A stretch of 64,000 bases of DNA. Source: Ampullaceana balthica (Eukaryota > Mollusca > Gastropoda > Lymnaeidae). This document shows, piece by piece, positions 45,876-57,379 of the stretch; the stretch's first letter is position 1; each line of letters begins with the position of its first letter. The notes under the pieces were generated by a model. It did no database searches. It was not told the origin of the DNA and worked only from the letters and a program-made list of their open reading frames with translations. Location of the stretch: the NCBI GenBank assembly GCA_944989445.1, contig CALYLW010000559.1, positions 614,170-678,169 on the forward strand. The letters run 5' to 3'. Made by a program: the position numbers and the translations under genes.

Positions 45876-45946
45876 ATCTAACTGTTTACAGAGAAGAACT
45901 CTCTGTTATGACAGTGATTGTGGTGGAAAGACCTTCAACGCATTAA
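45876..45946 (+). CDS. Gene B last exon with stop codon
   Basis: The acceptor TTTTTTTTCAG is followed by two bases completing the codon from 45466, then LTVYREELSVMTVIVVERPS, TH and a TAA at 45944-45946. Gene A's last exon is the homolog (PRIYREDLSIMNLFVQ). Downstream, GCATCATCATT recurs as in gene A's trailer. Confidence 0.66.
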
Positions 45947-46640
45947 ACGTTGCATCATCATTAGTGACACTGTAGCCTTCGAATTTTTTCTGCCCCGCTC
46001 ATCATTCCACTCATACAGATGTATTGCCGCACGGAACATACTACCAAGGTTTTAAAAGCCAATCAGTTTTCGTCTTCAGTTACCCACTGGTCTATCTATC
46101 TATCTTTTGACTTTTGCATTGCTTAATACAGTTCTGTAATAAACACAGTCTATTTACAGAGAACTAAATTAACATTGAAAAATTTACCTTTTTTGTGGGA
46201 GGGAGGCAATCTCATTTAAAGGAATAAATGCTATCGTATATAAAAAAAATTTCTACAAATAATTATTGTTTGCTGAACATATGTAAGAGAAATGTTTGCA
46301 TTAATATTTCATGAAAGTGATTAATTATGACACCATCTGAATTTCTAGTTTTCTAAAACTTCATTGACGTTTTCTTTTAAACCTATTTTATTTCAAATAA
46401 AAAAGAATTTCTTGAAACTTTCTTTACAATTATTAATTTTTTAAGACCGATTAAAACAAAAAAGCTAGTAAATAAAATGTAAAAGCATTTTAGGATTAAA
46501 TCAAATGTGCTCTTAAAGGAAAATTTAGACTCGTTACAATATTTTTGCCCCGGGGGTTAGAATTTACTGGTCTGAAAAGCCCACAAGTTTAATTTGGGGA
46601 AGGGTATTGTGTGGCCTGTTATATTGGGATGACAATAGAT
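45947..46640. other. 3' flank of gene B, nothing recognised
   Basis: AT-rich trailer and intergenic DNA with no supportable gene. A CTATCTATCTATC run lies near 46091. Confidence 0.4.
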
Positions 46641-47871
46641 AAATCAACAACTACATACTTTTATTATCTGCTAATGATTGTTTTTTAAATCAACAACTAC
46701 AGACTTTTATTATCTGCTAATGATTGTTTTTAAATCAACAACTACAGACTTTTATTATCTGCTAATGATTGTTTTTTAAATCAACAACTACAGACTTTAA
46801 TTATCTGCTAATGATTGTTTTTAAATCAACAACTACAGACTTTTATTATCTGCTAATGATTGTTTTTAAATCAACAACTACAGACTTTTATTATCTGCTA
46901 TTGATTGTTTTTAAATCAACAACTACAGACTTTTATTATCTGCTAATGATTGTTTTTAAATCAACAACTACAGACTTTTATTATCTGCTAATGATTGTTT
47001 TTTAAATCAACAACTACAGACTTTTATTATCTGCTAATGATTGTTTTTTAAATCAACAACTACAGATTTTTTATTATCTGCTAATGATTGTTCTTAAATC
47101 AACAACTACAGACTTTTATTATCTGCTAATGATTGTTTTTAAATCAACAACTACAGACTTTTAGTATCTGCTAATGATTGTTTTTTAAATCAACAACTAC
47201 AGACTTTTATTATCTGCTAATGATTGTTTTTTAAATCAACAACTACAGACTTTTATTATCTGCTAATGATTGTTTTTAAATCAACAACTACTGACTTTAA
47301 TTATCTGCTAATGATTGTTTTTTAAATCAACAACTACAGACTTTTAGTATCTGCTAATGATTGTTTTTAAATCAACAACTACAGACTTTTATTATCTGCT
47401 ATTGATTGTTTTTAAATCAACAACTACAGACTTTTATTATCTGCTAATGATTGTTTTTTAAATCAACAACTACAGACTTTTATTATCTGCTAATGATTGT
47501 TTTTTAAATCAACAACTACAGACTTTTATTATCTGCTAATGATTGTTTTTTAAATCAACAACTACAGACTTTTATTATCTGCTAATGATTGTTTTTAAAT
47601 CAACAACTACAGATTTTTTATTATCTGCTAATGATTGTTTTTTAAATCAACAACTACAGACTTTTATTATCTGCTAATGATTGTTTTTAAATCAACAACT
47701 ACAGACTTTTAGTATCTGCTAATGATTGTTTTTTAAATCAACAACTACAGACTTTTATTATCTGCTAATGATTGTTTTTTAAATCAACAACTACAGACTT
47801 TTATTATCTGCTAATGATTGTTTTTAAATCAACAACTACAGACTTTTATTATCTGCTAATGATTGTCTTTA
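46641..47871 (+). repeat. 45/46-bp tandem repeat, about 27 copies
   Basis: The unit begins AAATCAACAACTACAGACTT, continues TTATTATCTGC and TAATGATTG, and ends in a T run of 5-6. Length differences come from that T run, giving 45- and 46-bp units. Sporadic variants (TTAGTATC, TGCTATTGATT, AGATTTTTTATT) recur in more than one place, suggesting block duplication within the array. It lies about 700 bp downstream of gene B. Confidence 0.96.
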
Positions 47872-47994
47872 ACTGCATGCTTTTCGAGCAGTAGAAGAAG
47901 TGACCTGGTCTACAATATATAACAGCCATCCACAGAAACCAACATCTATATGTTAGAAGTTAGGATCAAAGCCAAACTAATAATGAGAAAGAAT

Positions 47995-48150
47995 TTCCAA
48001 AGTAATTTTGAGATGTATCAAAGGCTGCACTGAGATCTCAGAGAATCAGGACACAGTCTCTATCACTTTCCAGTGCGAGGAAGAGTTCATGTGATAGCCT
48101 TAAGAAAGAGGACTTTGTCTTGTGAGAATGTCTATAGGCTGACTGATTTG
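47995..48150 (-). pseudogene. L2/CR1-type LINE reverse-transcriptase fragment
   Basis: The minus strand reads KTKSSFLRLSHELFLALESD, then RDCVLIL, a stop, and DLSAAFDT. This is the RT segment around the D-L-S-A-A-F-D-T motif of L2/CR1 LINEs, where the first Asp of the catalytic site lies. One in-frame stop replaces the expected Leu or Leu-Asp context. Only this short piece is present. Confidence 0.8.
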
Positions 48151-48164
48151 GACCTATCCATAGT

Positions 48165-48300
48165 TTATATCTATATTTGCATTTTTTATTACACGTTTGA
48201 ATGTTGATAGGTTGTCATTGCCTGTTCAAGCATGTGCAATCCATTCCATACCCAAATTCAAGACTATAAGAATGAGGATTTTTGACGAATGAAACAAGGA
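48165..48300. repeat. Dispersed repeat fragment related to 57830-58000
   Basis: CCTATCCATAGTTTATATCT and TTTGAATGTTGATAG share order with CTTTATCCATTGTTTATGTC and TTTTAAATGTTGATAG at 57830-58000. Confidence 0.5.
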
Positions 48301-51018
48301 AAGTGTTTGTATACCTGTGTCTATATGAGTGTTCTATTAAATTGAATATGAGTTTCATTTACAAATTAGATTTTAGTGTATTATAACTACATTAAACTTT
48401 GTTCTTTCTTTTTGTGTTTATTAGTTTTATATTTAACTAATGGAGTTACTCTTCTCATTTTTAAGTAATCACAAGTAATTAATCCAGCAGTTCTCTTTGA
48501 AATTTTAAAGAAAAAAAATACTAAAGTTTGAAATAACTTTTTAATACATTGATATGTGGATTAAAAATGTTCATCTATTTTTCACTACCTGGTTTTACAT
48601 TTTTAGTAAGGAACAGTTGTTTTCCTTAACTAAACTACATGTAGTTTTTCATTTATTCTTCTGTTTTTTTTTCTCTCTGCGTCTCTTATTAGCTCCGGAA
48701 ATATCAATCTTAAATAATCGTTTTTTAAAGTAAAATAGAAAATGTCAAAAATGAGGAAAAGATTAGTTTTTAAAAACCAACACCAAAAGAAGACAAAAAA
48801 ATAAAACAATGATCTCAAAAATACTTTCTAAAACAATGAGCTGTTTGCTTGTACGTTAAAACATTTTTTTTTAATATGTCAATTTAGGTATTGTTTATCA
48901 CAGCTTCCATGATATATCTAAAATGCAGTACATATTGTTGTTAAATTATACACTGAGCCTTAGTGGGCCACCATGAAACGGCTTCATAACAAATACATGA
49001 CTTATATTAACTATGACAAAAAGGGGACCCAAGGCCCAATCGGTGCAATATGTAAAGTTCCAAAGAGCTGTTTATTTCAATCTTGATAATAATGGATATA
49101 ATTGTCACTATTTGTCAAGGTCATAAAAAATCGAAAGGTGAATAAAGTCTTAAGCGTTTACGAACATAAAGATATTTGGGGCCCCCCGTCCCCAAATAAA
49201 TCTACAATAGTATTTCAATGCCATGTCATATTTTAATATGAACTAACAAAATTTATTCACCTAGTTATGTCAAGATCCGTGCATTTTAACAGTAGCTAAC
49301 GTTTAAACTAATTTTTATATAGCTCATATAAGATAAAAGAAATTCGGGCCCCCCCGGAATCCTATGAGTGTTCAAGTGGAAAAAAAAGTTTTTGCCAGTA
49401 ACCATCCCGGGAAAGCACTAAAATTATTTAATTTTCATTGTGATTGGATGAACGGAGGATGCAGCCATACAGGAGAAGCATACATACATACTTTAATTTT
49501 TATATATTTAGATTAAAAAACATAATATATATGTAAATATACTTTTAATGTAGCAGGGATTTGAAATCGTTGTTTTTTATTCACATTTAAAAACAATACA
49601 AAATTTAGAGATTCTATATAAGTTACCGGCAATGTGTGAATTTTTCCCACTATATAGAATGCTTGGGAATAATCAGAGCAGATGAAGTTTTCTGATTGTT
49701 AATATTGCAAATAACTAATAAATATGATTTTAAATTATTTAAGGTTATAGTTTCTTGTTCCCTAGACTAGACTTTTATATTTTTGAGTTTTAACTTAATA
49801 TTAGAATTGGTTTTTAAATTAATTAAGTTCAAGTACATTATCTTTGATGTCAGTTTTTTTCTGTATGATTTTAAAGCCATTGGTCCTTTAGTTAATTTAT
49901 GTACCATATATTATGATAAGTTATGATTATTACTGTTAATTAAAGAGCCATGTCAATGTTTTTGAATTTTTTAAAAATAATTTTTTGCGATTAAAATCCA
50001 CATATTAAATTATTTATTAACTGTCTAACAAAATATTTTAAAACGAAATTATAATTTTTTGGGAGTTATTTTTTTTTAGGAGCGTTTCACAAACCGCAGA
50101 GTAAATTTATGTAATATATATATTTGGTAATAACTTGTGAAAGTCATAATTTCAAATTTAAAGACGATAATTGTTTTTCGCAAGTTCTGCCAAACTCAAA
50201 CCAAATTTAAGTTGAAAAATCCGATTTACTAAACATATCAGCTGGATTTGAAAGTGTTTTGGCAAATCAAAATCTCAGTCAAGTATTTTAAGTGTATCAA
50301 TTGTGGCAAGATATGTGTCCAGATTTCTGACAGTTTACCCCGGCGATCTGCGTGGAGAAGTTATTTGAGTTTATTGCCACAGAGGCGAAATAAGATTTCC
50401 TACTAGGTACCGACCGCTGAGCTCTTCACCATGATGATAACGAAATAAAGGAAGAACTTGACGACTTCGTTGTGACAAGTTATTGAACAAATAGCTGTCT
50501 GTACAAGCGATTATGTTAACCGGAAAATAACCCAAACAAATAACAATAATAATAACAATTATTTGAAACTTTTTCTATAAAGTAAGGACACAACAAAATA
50601 AAATGACTACTTCCTAACTTGCTCGCCCCAGTCTTTTAAATTTCCATGAAACTCCCTCCAAATACACCATACTCCCTATAAACTCCAATCCCCATACAAC
50701 TCACTCCCCATATATCACTCACGTTTTCATTCGCCTCCCCATAAATATTTTGCCATAAGTTATGCAAATATTACTTGTTCATTTGTCATTTTCAACAAAA
50801 CGTTGCTATCGTCCATACGTAAACGAACATTACAATTTACACAAGTTCGCGTACACATAAATAAATGTGATATTTATTTTTTTTATACAATAAATTTGCT
50901 ATAGGTAATGTACTGTGTTCATGCGAAACCGAAAACCCTGAGCCAAATACAACTGCTTATGTTTGCTTGATTTAATTTATTTTTGGATAGCTGATATCAA
51001 AACCAACTGATTTTTTAA
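48301..51018. other. Intergenic, no gene recognised
   Basis: AT-rich throughout. Two GGGCCCCCC-like strings near 49180 and 49347 and an imperfect TACATACATAC run near 49480 are the only landmarks. No coding blocks seen. Confidence 0.4.
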
Positions 51019-51409
51019 CCACGTTTTATTAACTCGCTTTCGTTCCTGTGGATTTGTTTGTTTTTCTGTTCACAATTTTTTTAATCTGCCAACGTAAAAT
51101 TTAACCACTTTTGATGGTCCTAGAGATCTCAAAATTTTACCACAGATAGATCTTGGATGACAATGCATTGTATCAAAATTTCAGATCGATCGAATGTACC
51201 GTTATTAAATTATAAACCACGTTTTATTAACTCACTTTCGTTCCTGTGGATTTGTTTGTTTGTCTGTCCACAATTTTTCAAATCTGCCAACGTAAAATTA
51301 AACCACTTTTGATAGTCCCAGACACTTCAAAATTTTATCACAGATGGATCTTGGATGACAATACATTGTATCAAAATTTCAGATCGATCGAATGTACCGT
51401 AATTAAAGT
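51019..51409 (+). repeat. Tandem duplication of a ~195-bp repeat
   Basis: Two units starting AACCACGTTTTATTAACTC lie end to end (about 51018 and 51216). Each ends with a CAGATCGATCGAATGTACCG block and then ATTAAA. They differ by scattered substitutions. A diverged third copy lies at 480-660. Confidence 0.88.
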
Positions 51410-51556
51410 AATGCATGTCTTAGTTTATCTTAATATAAGCATCTATACCCGCCTGCCGTAGTTTAATTGCACGTGGCGAGTTCACCCCGTGACCTCATCG
51501 CTTTGTTATTAAACGTTGGGCAGGCGCTGATGAGGTGTTTGGTAAAATAAATAGAG

Positions 51557-51662
51557 GTAAAAAAAATATTTTTAAAAACCACGTTTTTATTAGTGGACTA
51601 AAAAAATAAAATCAAATAAAGGTAAAAAAATGATTTTTAAAACGACGTTTTATAAGTGGACT
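51557..51662 (+). repeat. Two ~62-bp imperfect direct repeats
   Basis: AGGTAAAAAAAATATTTTTAA, then CACGTTTTTATTAGTGGACT, is followed by a second unit with AGGTAAAAAAATGATTTTTA and GACGTTTTATAAGTGGACT. They lie just left of the inverted repeat and share its ACTAAAAA terminal motif. Confidence 0.7.
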
Positions 51663-51907
51663 AAAAAGAAGAAAATAATTTAAAACTTATAAGTTCAAGT
51701 ACTTCTATTTAATATGACTAAAAAGGTGGGGCGGTTGTTTGGTATAAAAATTAAAGATTTCTAATTTAGAAGGCAAAAGAGAGATCTATAAGTGAGAGAA
51801 TGAGTGAACCGCATATGTTAAACCTCAAAAGCGCCCGCCTTACGTTTTTAGTCATACTAAATCGAAGTACTTGAACTTATAAGTTTTAAATTATTTTCTT
51901 CTTTTTT
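51662..51907. repeat. Long inverted repeat, ~63-bp arms, ~120-bp loop
   Basis: The left arm (51662-51724) contains AGAAGAAAATAATTTAAAAC and TTATAAGTTCAAGTACTTC. The right arm (51845-51907) is its reverse complement with only two or so mismatches. The ~120-bp spacer is unrelated and less AT-rich. The structure would form a long stem in single-stranded DNA or RNA and looks like a foldback element. No clear target duplication was seen. Confidence 0.9.
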
Positions 51908-52251
51908 CTATATTTTATGTTGAAAAAAACATTTCTGCTAACTTTAAATGTGACATTTACTTTAATAAATTTTCTTCTTAAGAGACTGCTGCAGTCTCAA
52001 ATATGAAATCTAAGGTGTGTTGTTTATGTTACAAATACATTTTCAGAGTCACCCTGTGGCAACTTGCTAGACAAAAAGAAACATATAGTCTTAAGTAGAT
52101 ATGGTTAATCAATTGAATTTATGAAAATATTAGTTAATTTGGAAGCTGTTATTTGTGACAAAATCTAAATTTCTCATAATCCTTTGTGTTCACTGTCAAT
52201 TGCTGAATATCCTAGCAGACTTTAACATAGAAAACTCAGCATACCACAGTG
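51908..52251. other. Short intergenic stretch, nothing recognised
   Basis: AT-rich, with no gene. Confidence 0.4.
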
Positions 52252-52762
52252 TGAAGGGGGGAGTTAGGGTCTCTGGACAGACTGTGGTGTGAGGAGGAGG
52301 AAGGGTATCTGGACAGACCATGGTTGGGGGTGAGAAGGTAGGGTGTCTGTACAGACCATGGTGTGGAGGGGGGTAGGGTCTATGGACATAGGGGGAGGTG
52401 GGAGGTAGGGTCTCTGGTCAGAACGCGGTGTGTGGGGGGAATGTAGGGTCTTTGGACAGACCACGGTGTTGGGGGACTTAGGGTCTCTGAACAGACCGCT
52501 GTGAGGGGGGGGGTAGGATGTCTGGACAGACCGCGGTGTGGGTAGGAGGAAGGGTCACTGGACAGACCACAGTGTTGGTGGTGGACTTAGGGTCTCTGGA
52601 CAGACCGCGGTGTGGGGTGGGAGATGGGGACTCTGGACAGACCGCGGTGTGGGGAGGAGGAAGGGTCACTGGACAGACCGCGGTGAAGGGGAAGGAGGTA
52701 GGGTGTCCGGACAGACCGTGGTGTGGAGGGGGAGGTAGGGCCTCTGGACAGACGGGGAGGGG
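52252..52762. repeat. G-rich minisatellite, ~37-bp degenerate unit, about 14 copies
   Basis: Each unit carries a form of GGTCTCTGGACAGACCGCGG followed by a G-rich part such as TGTGGGGAGGAGGTAGGG. GGACAGAC-type cores occur at spacings of about 33-41 bp. The inner TCTGGACAGA is an imperfect palindrome. The many GGG runs on the + strand could form G-quadruplexes. Open frames on both strands follow from the repeat. Confidence 0.93.
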
Positions 52763-53039
52763 GATGTCCTACCATGAACTTCACCATACACTTATTCCCG
52801 TCCTTGAGTGGGCTTTGTTGCTAGTAGTAAAATAATGTTCCTTGATGTGAACACCCCTCACCTCCCCACACTTCCTAATTGAATATTTGTTTATTGCTCG
52901 CTAAATGGGGTTGCTTATCCATACATTAACTTTCCGTGGGTCATCTTCTGTTTGAAAGTATAACTCAAAACTGTCAAATACATATTATTATGTCAAGTGC
53001 TCAATGATGACTTTTTGTAAAGATGGAACATCAAGCTGT

Positions 53040-53560
53040 TCATCTGCTCTATCGATAGTTGATGCCAAATTGTGAAACATAGAGAAACAATGCTGACACT
53101 CCAGTCTTCCATGCTGCTAGCTCGCTTTTCTGTTCATAAATCTTGTATGCAATTGTAAATAATGAAGCCATCCTTCCTTGCACGGAGATATTGAGCACAT
53201 TACTAATGGCAAAGAAATCATCCAGGTAACCCAAATTGGCGGCCCAATTTACATTTCGAAAAAAAGTCGAGACCAATCTGGTTTTATCTCCTAAAGAAAC
53301 TGGTCGAGCTCTCTTCCCAATTCAAAAACTCTTGACAGTACTTTGTCTCGAGATAACCAACGCACGCCAGCATACAGTAAGTTTGTGTTCAGCACCCATT
53401 TCGTGTAATACGTATTTTGTTTTACTGCTCTATTCACTGCTCTATCAATAAATCCAGAGAATAAATTTATCAAAACCAGAGCCGTCACCAGGGAGGTGCG
53501 GACGGCACCGTATGACACCATCACAAGGTGTGACACAAATGTAATATATTGTACGTTCCC
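53040..53560 (-). pseudogene. ZBED5-like hAT transposase fragment
   Basis: Reading the minus strand from about 53400, YAGVRWLSRDKVLSRVFELG runs into RELDQFL and a stop; the next frame (53276-53049) reads VSTFFRNVNWAANLGYLDDF and NVLNISVQGRMASLF. This matches the ZBED5/SCAND3-type hAT transposases (R-W-L-S-R-G-K-V-L-x-R-x-F-E-L, then L-x-D-I-F-x-x-L-N-x-L-N-x-S-L-Q-G). A stop and at least one shift kill it. Its termini were not located. Confidence 0.83.
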
Positions 53561-54121
53561 ATTTTTTAGCACTGACAGACTGGGAAGAGAACTATGGTGT
53601 AAGTCGTTATGGGGTGACGACATATGCTACAGCACTGGACGACAAAGATCCTAGTGATGCCACTTTTCCCAGGAGTTGAGGAAAATATGATGTCTTAGTT
53701 CGCCTAACATAACTAAAAGCCCCTTTAAATGTTGATATGTTAAGGGTTCAACTAGAAGGAGGTTTACGTAAAATGTTTCTAGAGGGCTAAAACTTTAATT
53801 TTAATTCTTTTTCAAAATCGTAGCATAAAATTGTAATTATTTTTTTTTAAACTTTTAATTTTTTTAAAATATTCTTTGTTTCAGCATAAAATGTTGAGTT
53901 TAAAATGTTAAATAAAGCTGAAAAGCGAATTAAAATGTGTTAATAGCCCTATCCAAATGTTGTGCAGTGAATACATAACATGTTTTGCATTTTATTATGA
54001 AACAATGCATCGATCACCTACAAACAATAAACATATAGCACTTTAAATGTAAAGTCAAAATAACTTTAGATGGCTGTTCAGCCAATGGAAAAAATTATGT
54101 TTAAATATGTTTACTTTAATT

Positions 54122-54534
54122 TAGGGCTTCGTAAATTAACGATTAATTAATGAATTAATGGTTAAAAATTTTAATCGATTAAAATTCGAATAAAATTTAA
54201 GAAAATATTTATAAAAAAATTTGTTTCAATTCATTAATAATTTATATATTTTTTCCGTACATACTTTTCCCTCTAATTATTATTATTTATTTAGACGTGC
54301 ATACGTAAACAAAAAGGGTTTTCTTCCTTATTTCTTGCATAACAGAACGAATTTGTTGTGTTACGTAACAAAATTTTGGGGCCATGGAATTTACGCGACT
54401 TAACCAATTTCGCAAAATAATGAATCGTGACATAACGGGATCTATATATGCGCTATAAACATATAATTAATCAAAATAAATCGATTAAATTTTTCCCGAT
54501 TAATCGAACAATTTTTTTAATCAGTACCATCCTA
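54122..54534. mobile_element. 413-bp hAT-type element (copy 5), perfect 8-bp TSD
   Basis: It begins TAGGGCTTCGTAAATTAACG and ends CAGTACCATCCTA. The flanks CTTTAATT are identical (54114-54121 and 54535-54542). The uninterrupted target is visible in the related repeat at 29751. It is a short derivative of the CGATTAAT family. Confidence 0.9.
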
Positions 54535-54870
54535 CTTTAATTTATTACGGATGTCGCACGAAAAGTTCATTTTCCGTTAACTCACACGCGTGACTTTCTC
54601 AGCTTTTTTTTCGGGGAAATTTCGCTTTGCCTACATGTTATACCGATGATTAATTCATATATTTCTTTGTTAAATTGTTGACAATTGATGTTATCATGTT
54701 ATTTTTTAAAGTTCATGCGTATAATTATTAATTTACAGGTGCACTAAAATGGCCTTCTTCTGGTCAGGACAATATGACAAAGGCATTTTTTTAAAAATGA
54801 AATAATTCTGCTCTATGAGCAAAACGAAGCGTGTTCTAAGCAAGTGTTAAACATTGGCGTACGGTAGCAC
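54535..54870 (+). repeat. Dispersed repeat, right part, hit by the 54122 hAT element
   Basis: It shares CTTTAATTTATTACGGATGT and CTAAGCAAGTGTTAAA with 29745-30080 in the same order. Confidence 0.68.
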
Positions 54871-55019
54871 TGATTACTTTGGAAAAAATGATAAGAATGT
54901 GAACATTGCCACACATCAAAAAATAATACGTTGAGGCATGAAATATTTATACCAAAAATGTTTTATTTAATACAAAAGTTGAGGTGGAATGGGCGACAAA
55001 GTAGTTAGTTAGATAGTTA

Positions 55020-56240
55020 TCTACTGCGTAAACGCGTTATCGAGCCGGGACTCTACCAAACGTGACACAACTGAACAAGCCGGAAATATACGCCAGTTAT
55101 CAGGGCGGAAGACTTGTCAACTTTATTAAATGGACACCTACCAATCTGGACTTTTCTGTGGCGAAATGGTACATAAGGGGCATTTTTTCCATTGGCCAGG
55201 TGGCCCTCCCAGTTGAGCCATCTAAACGCCTGGACATTATTTGTTTTGGGACGAGAAAACCAGCATCCGCGGGATCTCCGGCCCTTTAAATATCTACCAT
55301 TGAAGTTGCAACCAAAGATCTTCGTATCTAACTACCGGGACACCTGAAAACCTACACCATCAGCTGTGACCAAACGCTAGTGTCCCGTACGCAGGATCCA
55401 AGAAAGCACAACGGAAGCAGGGTAAACGGACATAGGTCCCTTGCCCCACAGTCCCCCAAATATGGGGTAAGTCCCCCTGCCGGCCAACAGACAACAGAAG
55501 TAACGAGAGGGACAACATAACCTCCCGCATTCTACCCTCAGCATCCCACCACGACGCCAGAGGGTCTTTCCGGGCACACAAACTGACTAAAAGCTCGTTC
55601 TTCAAAGACGATACCAACTGCAATCCACGTACCCCTGAGTGGCACCGCTTTCCCCCTTCTAAGAGGAGGCTACCAACCAACTCGTCCCTCGGGGTGCCGT
55701 GCAGTGACAGTGGCCTACCAACAACTATCTTGGCAACTGAATCGTCATCTCTCCTTAACCATATCGCAACCGCTGGGTCTATACGTCTGGTGCGGAATAC
55801 CAAGGTTGTAGAGTAACATTCCTATGATCCGGGTACGAGCATTACCCGAGTCGCTCATTCTTTGCAACCGGATTTATTTTTCGAAAAAATTACTTATTCA
55901 TGTATATGTTATTCAAGCGTGTCAAGTCACAAGAAGGGGAGGCCCACTATCTGACCTCCAATAGTGGCGACAAGATCATCTTTTGTTTAGGTGGCAAATC
56001 GATTGACCACGACTATTGCATTTATCCGTGACGGAATGATGCTAACCTTATCAATCTGTTTTTACAACTTGGCTGAGGTATCTAGACGCCCCTTCGCCCC
56101 CCCCCCGCAATCTGAGAGACCCAATATCTCAGTGAAGGATGGACAAGAATATCCGCGCCCAAGTCGCCCAGGCGATCATCGCCCATTCCTAAGTGGCTGC
56201 TATTGGCCACACCTCTAAAGACTTTCAAGGGCATGTAACG
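55020..56240. other. GC-rich island of unknown origin
   Basis: This stretch is clearly richer in G and C than everything around it. On the + strand 55062-55289 reads MTQLNKPEIYASYQGGRLVN and later KRLDIICFGTRKPASAGSPA; on the minus strand 55803-55360 is open for 147 codons. I recognise neither product. The abrupt composition edges suggest an inserted retroelement or other foreign segment, but no terminal repeats were found. Confidence 0.45.
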
Positions 56241-56770
56241 TCCCCGCTGATGAAACAAGAATTGCACTTCAAGGAGTAGAAAAACATTTAAATAAAGACC
56301 AATTATATTTTAAAAGTCAAAAACATCAGATTAGATATGCTAGACACATTTATGAAATCTCTAATTTATTAAACATGATAAAAAATAGTGTACATATAGC
56401 GTGGAAAACCATTACTGTTCAGAAAATATTAATGTTATTAAAGAATCCTTACAATTGAATTTTCTGTTTAAAATCTCAATTTGAACTTGTGTATACTAAA
56501 AGAACGGAGTGAACTACATGTGTGATATGTCCTTGCTTTCACCCTTATTTTATCTCTTAGCTCATCAAGTTTACATGTACAACAAATTTAGAAATATAAT
56601 GTTACAAAATTATTTGATACATTTAATTTTTTAAAACTATTTTGTTGGAAGTAAACTCTTTATAAATATTGATAAGTAATCTTTTTTTAAGAACACAATT
56701 AAAGAAATGTCACAACGTAGTAGCTCAAGAATTTGCCAGAAATATCCAAGGAGGAACGTGTCATCTAGAG
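56241..56770. other. Intergenic, AT-rich, nothing recognised
   Basis: No gene or repeat signal that I can support. Confidence 0.4.
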
Positions 56771-56956
56771 AAGGGCATCTCAAACTTTTTAGTATGGCGG
56801 ACCGACAGGAATTTTTCCATTGCACCAGGGACCGGTGAGCTATCTTCCCTCTACTGACATGGTAGCGAAATGTTCTTTCTTGGTAACTCTGCGGACCGGC
56901 ATCAGATGGCCCACGGACTGGCACCGGTCCACGGACCACCACTTTGAGAGGCACTG
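56771..56956. mobile_element. 186-bp hAT-like MITE, perfect 8-bp TSD
   Basis: The left end is AAGGGCATCTCAAACTTTTT; the right end is CACTTTGAGAGGCACTG. The flanks ATCTAGAG are identical (56763-56770 and 56957-56964). The right-hand subterminal part (CGGTCCACGGACCACC) is the classic layout of hAT elements of the CAGTGCCTCTCAAAGTGGTG type. Confidence 0.92.
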
Positions 56957-57379
56957 ATCTAGAGAACCTCGATTGATTTACTGAGCCATTTGCGGTTTCA
57001 CCTTTAAACAGTGTGACACGAATCGCTTAACTTTTGAGACTGATATGATTAACAAGATAGCTGACGTTTAAGATTACTGACAAACAAGACAATTATATGG
57101 CATTATTTGTTGTTTCTTGATGTGAGGCAGGGAGTCAGCGCCAAGACGATGGCGGATTCCGACAACCTCGCCACTGTTTTTCTTCTTCGTCTTTGCTGCC
57201 ACCACAGATACTTCCTAACTCTGATTTTTTAATCACAGCCTCCCAAAACAATGACGCCCTCAGTTATCTAAGCGGCTTGCAAACACGTCCCACGTGCTGC
57301 CAGTGACATTTTTTTGGAAAAACCTAGCCAATGCATCGAACACAACCTAGATTCGAAAGAAAAAACCTAGGCACGCTAA

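Noticed and set aside
46769..47005. Repetitive 78-codon frame
   Set aside because: A lucky in-frame stretch of the 45-bp array; other units shift frame.
39521..47871. Tandem arrays considered as CRISPR
   Set aside because: The repeats are contiguous without unique spacers, and the region is clearly eukaryotic with spliced exons.
52264..52835. Several Pro- or Gly-rich frames on both strands
   Set aside because: They follow from the G-rich minisatellite.
55360..55803. 147-codon minus-strand frame
   Set aside because: No start context, domain or homolog recognised; kept only as part of the GC-rich island.
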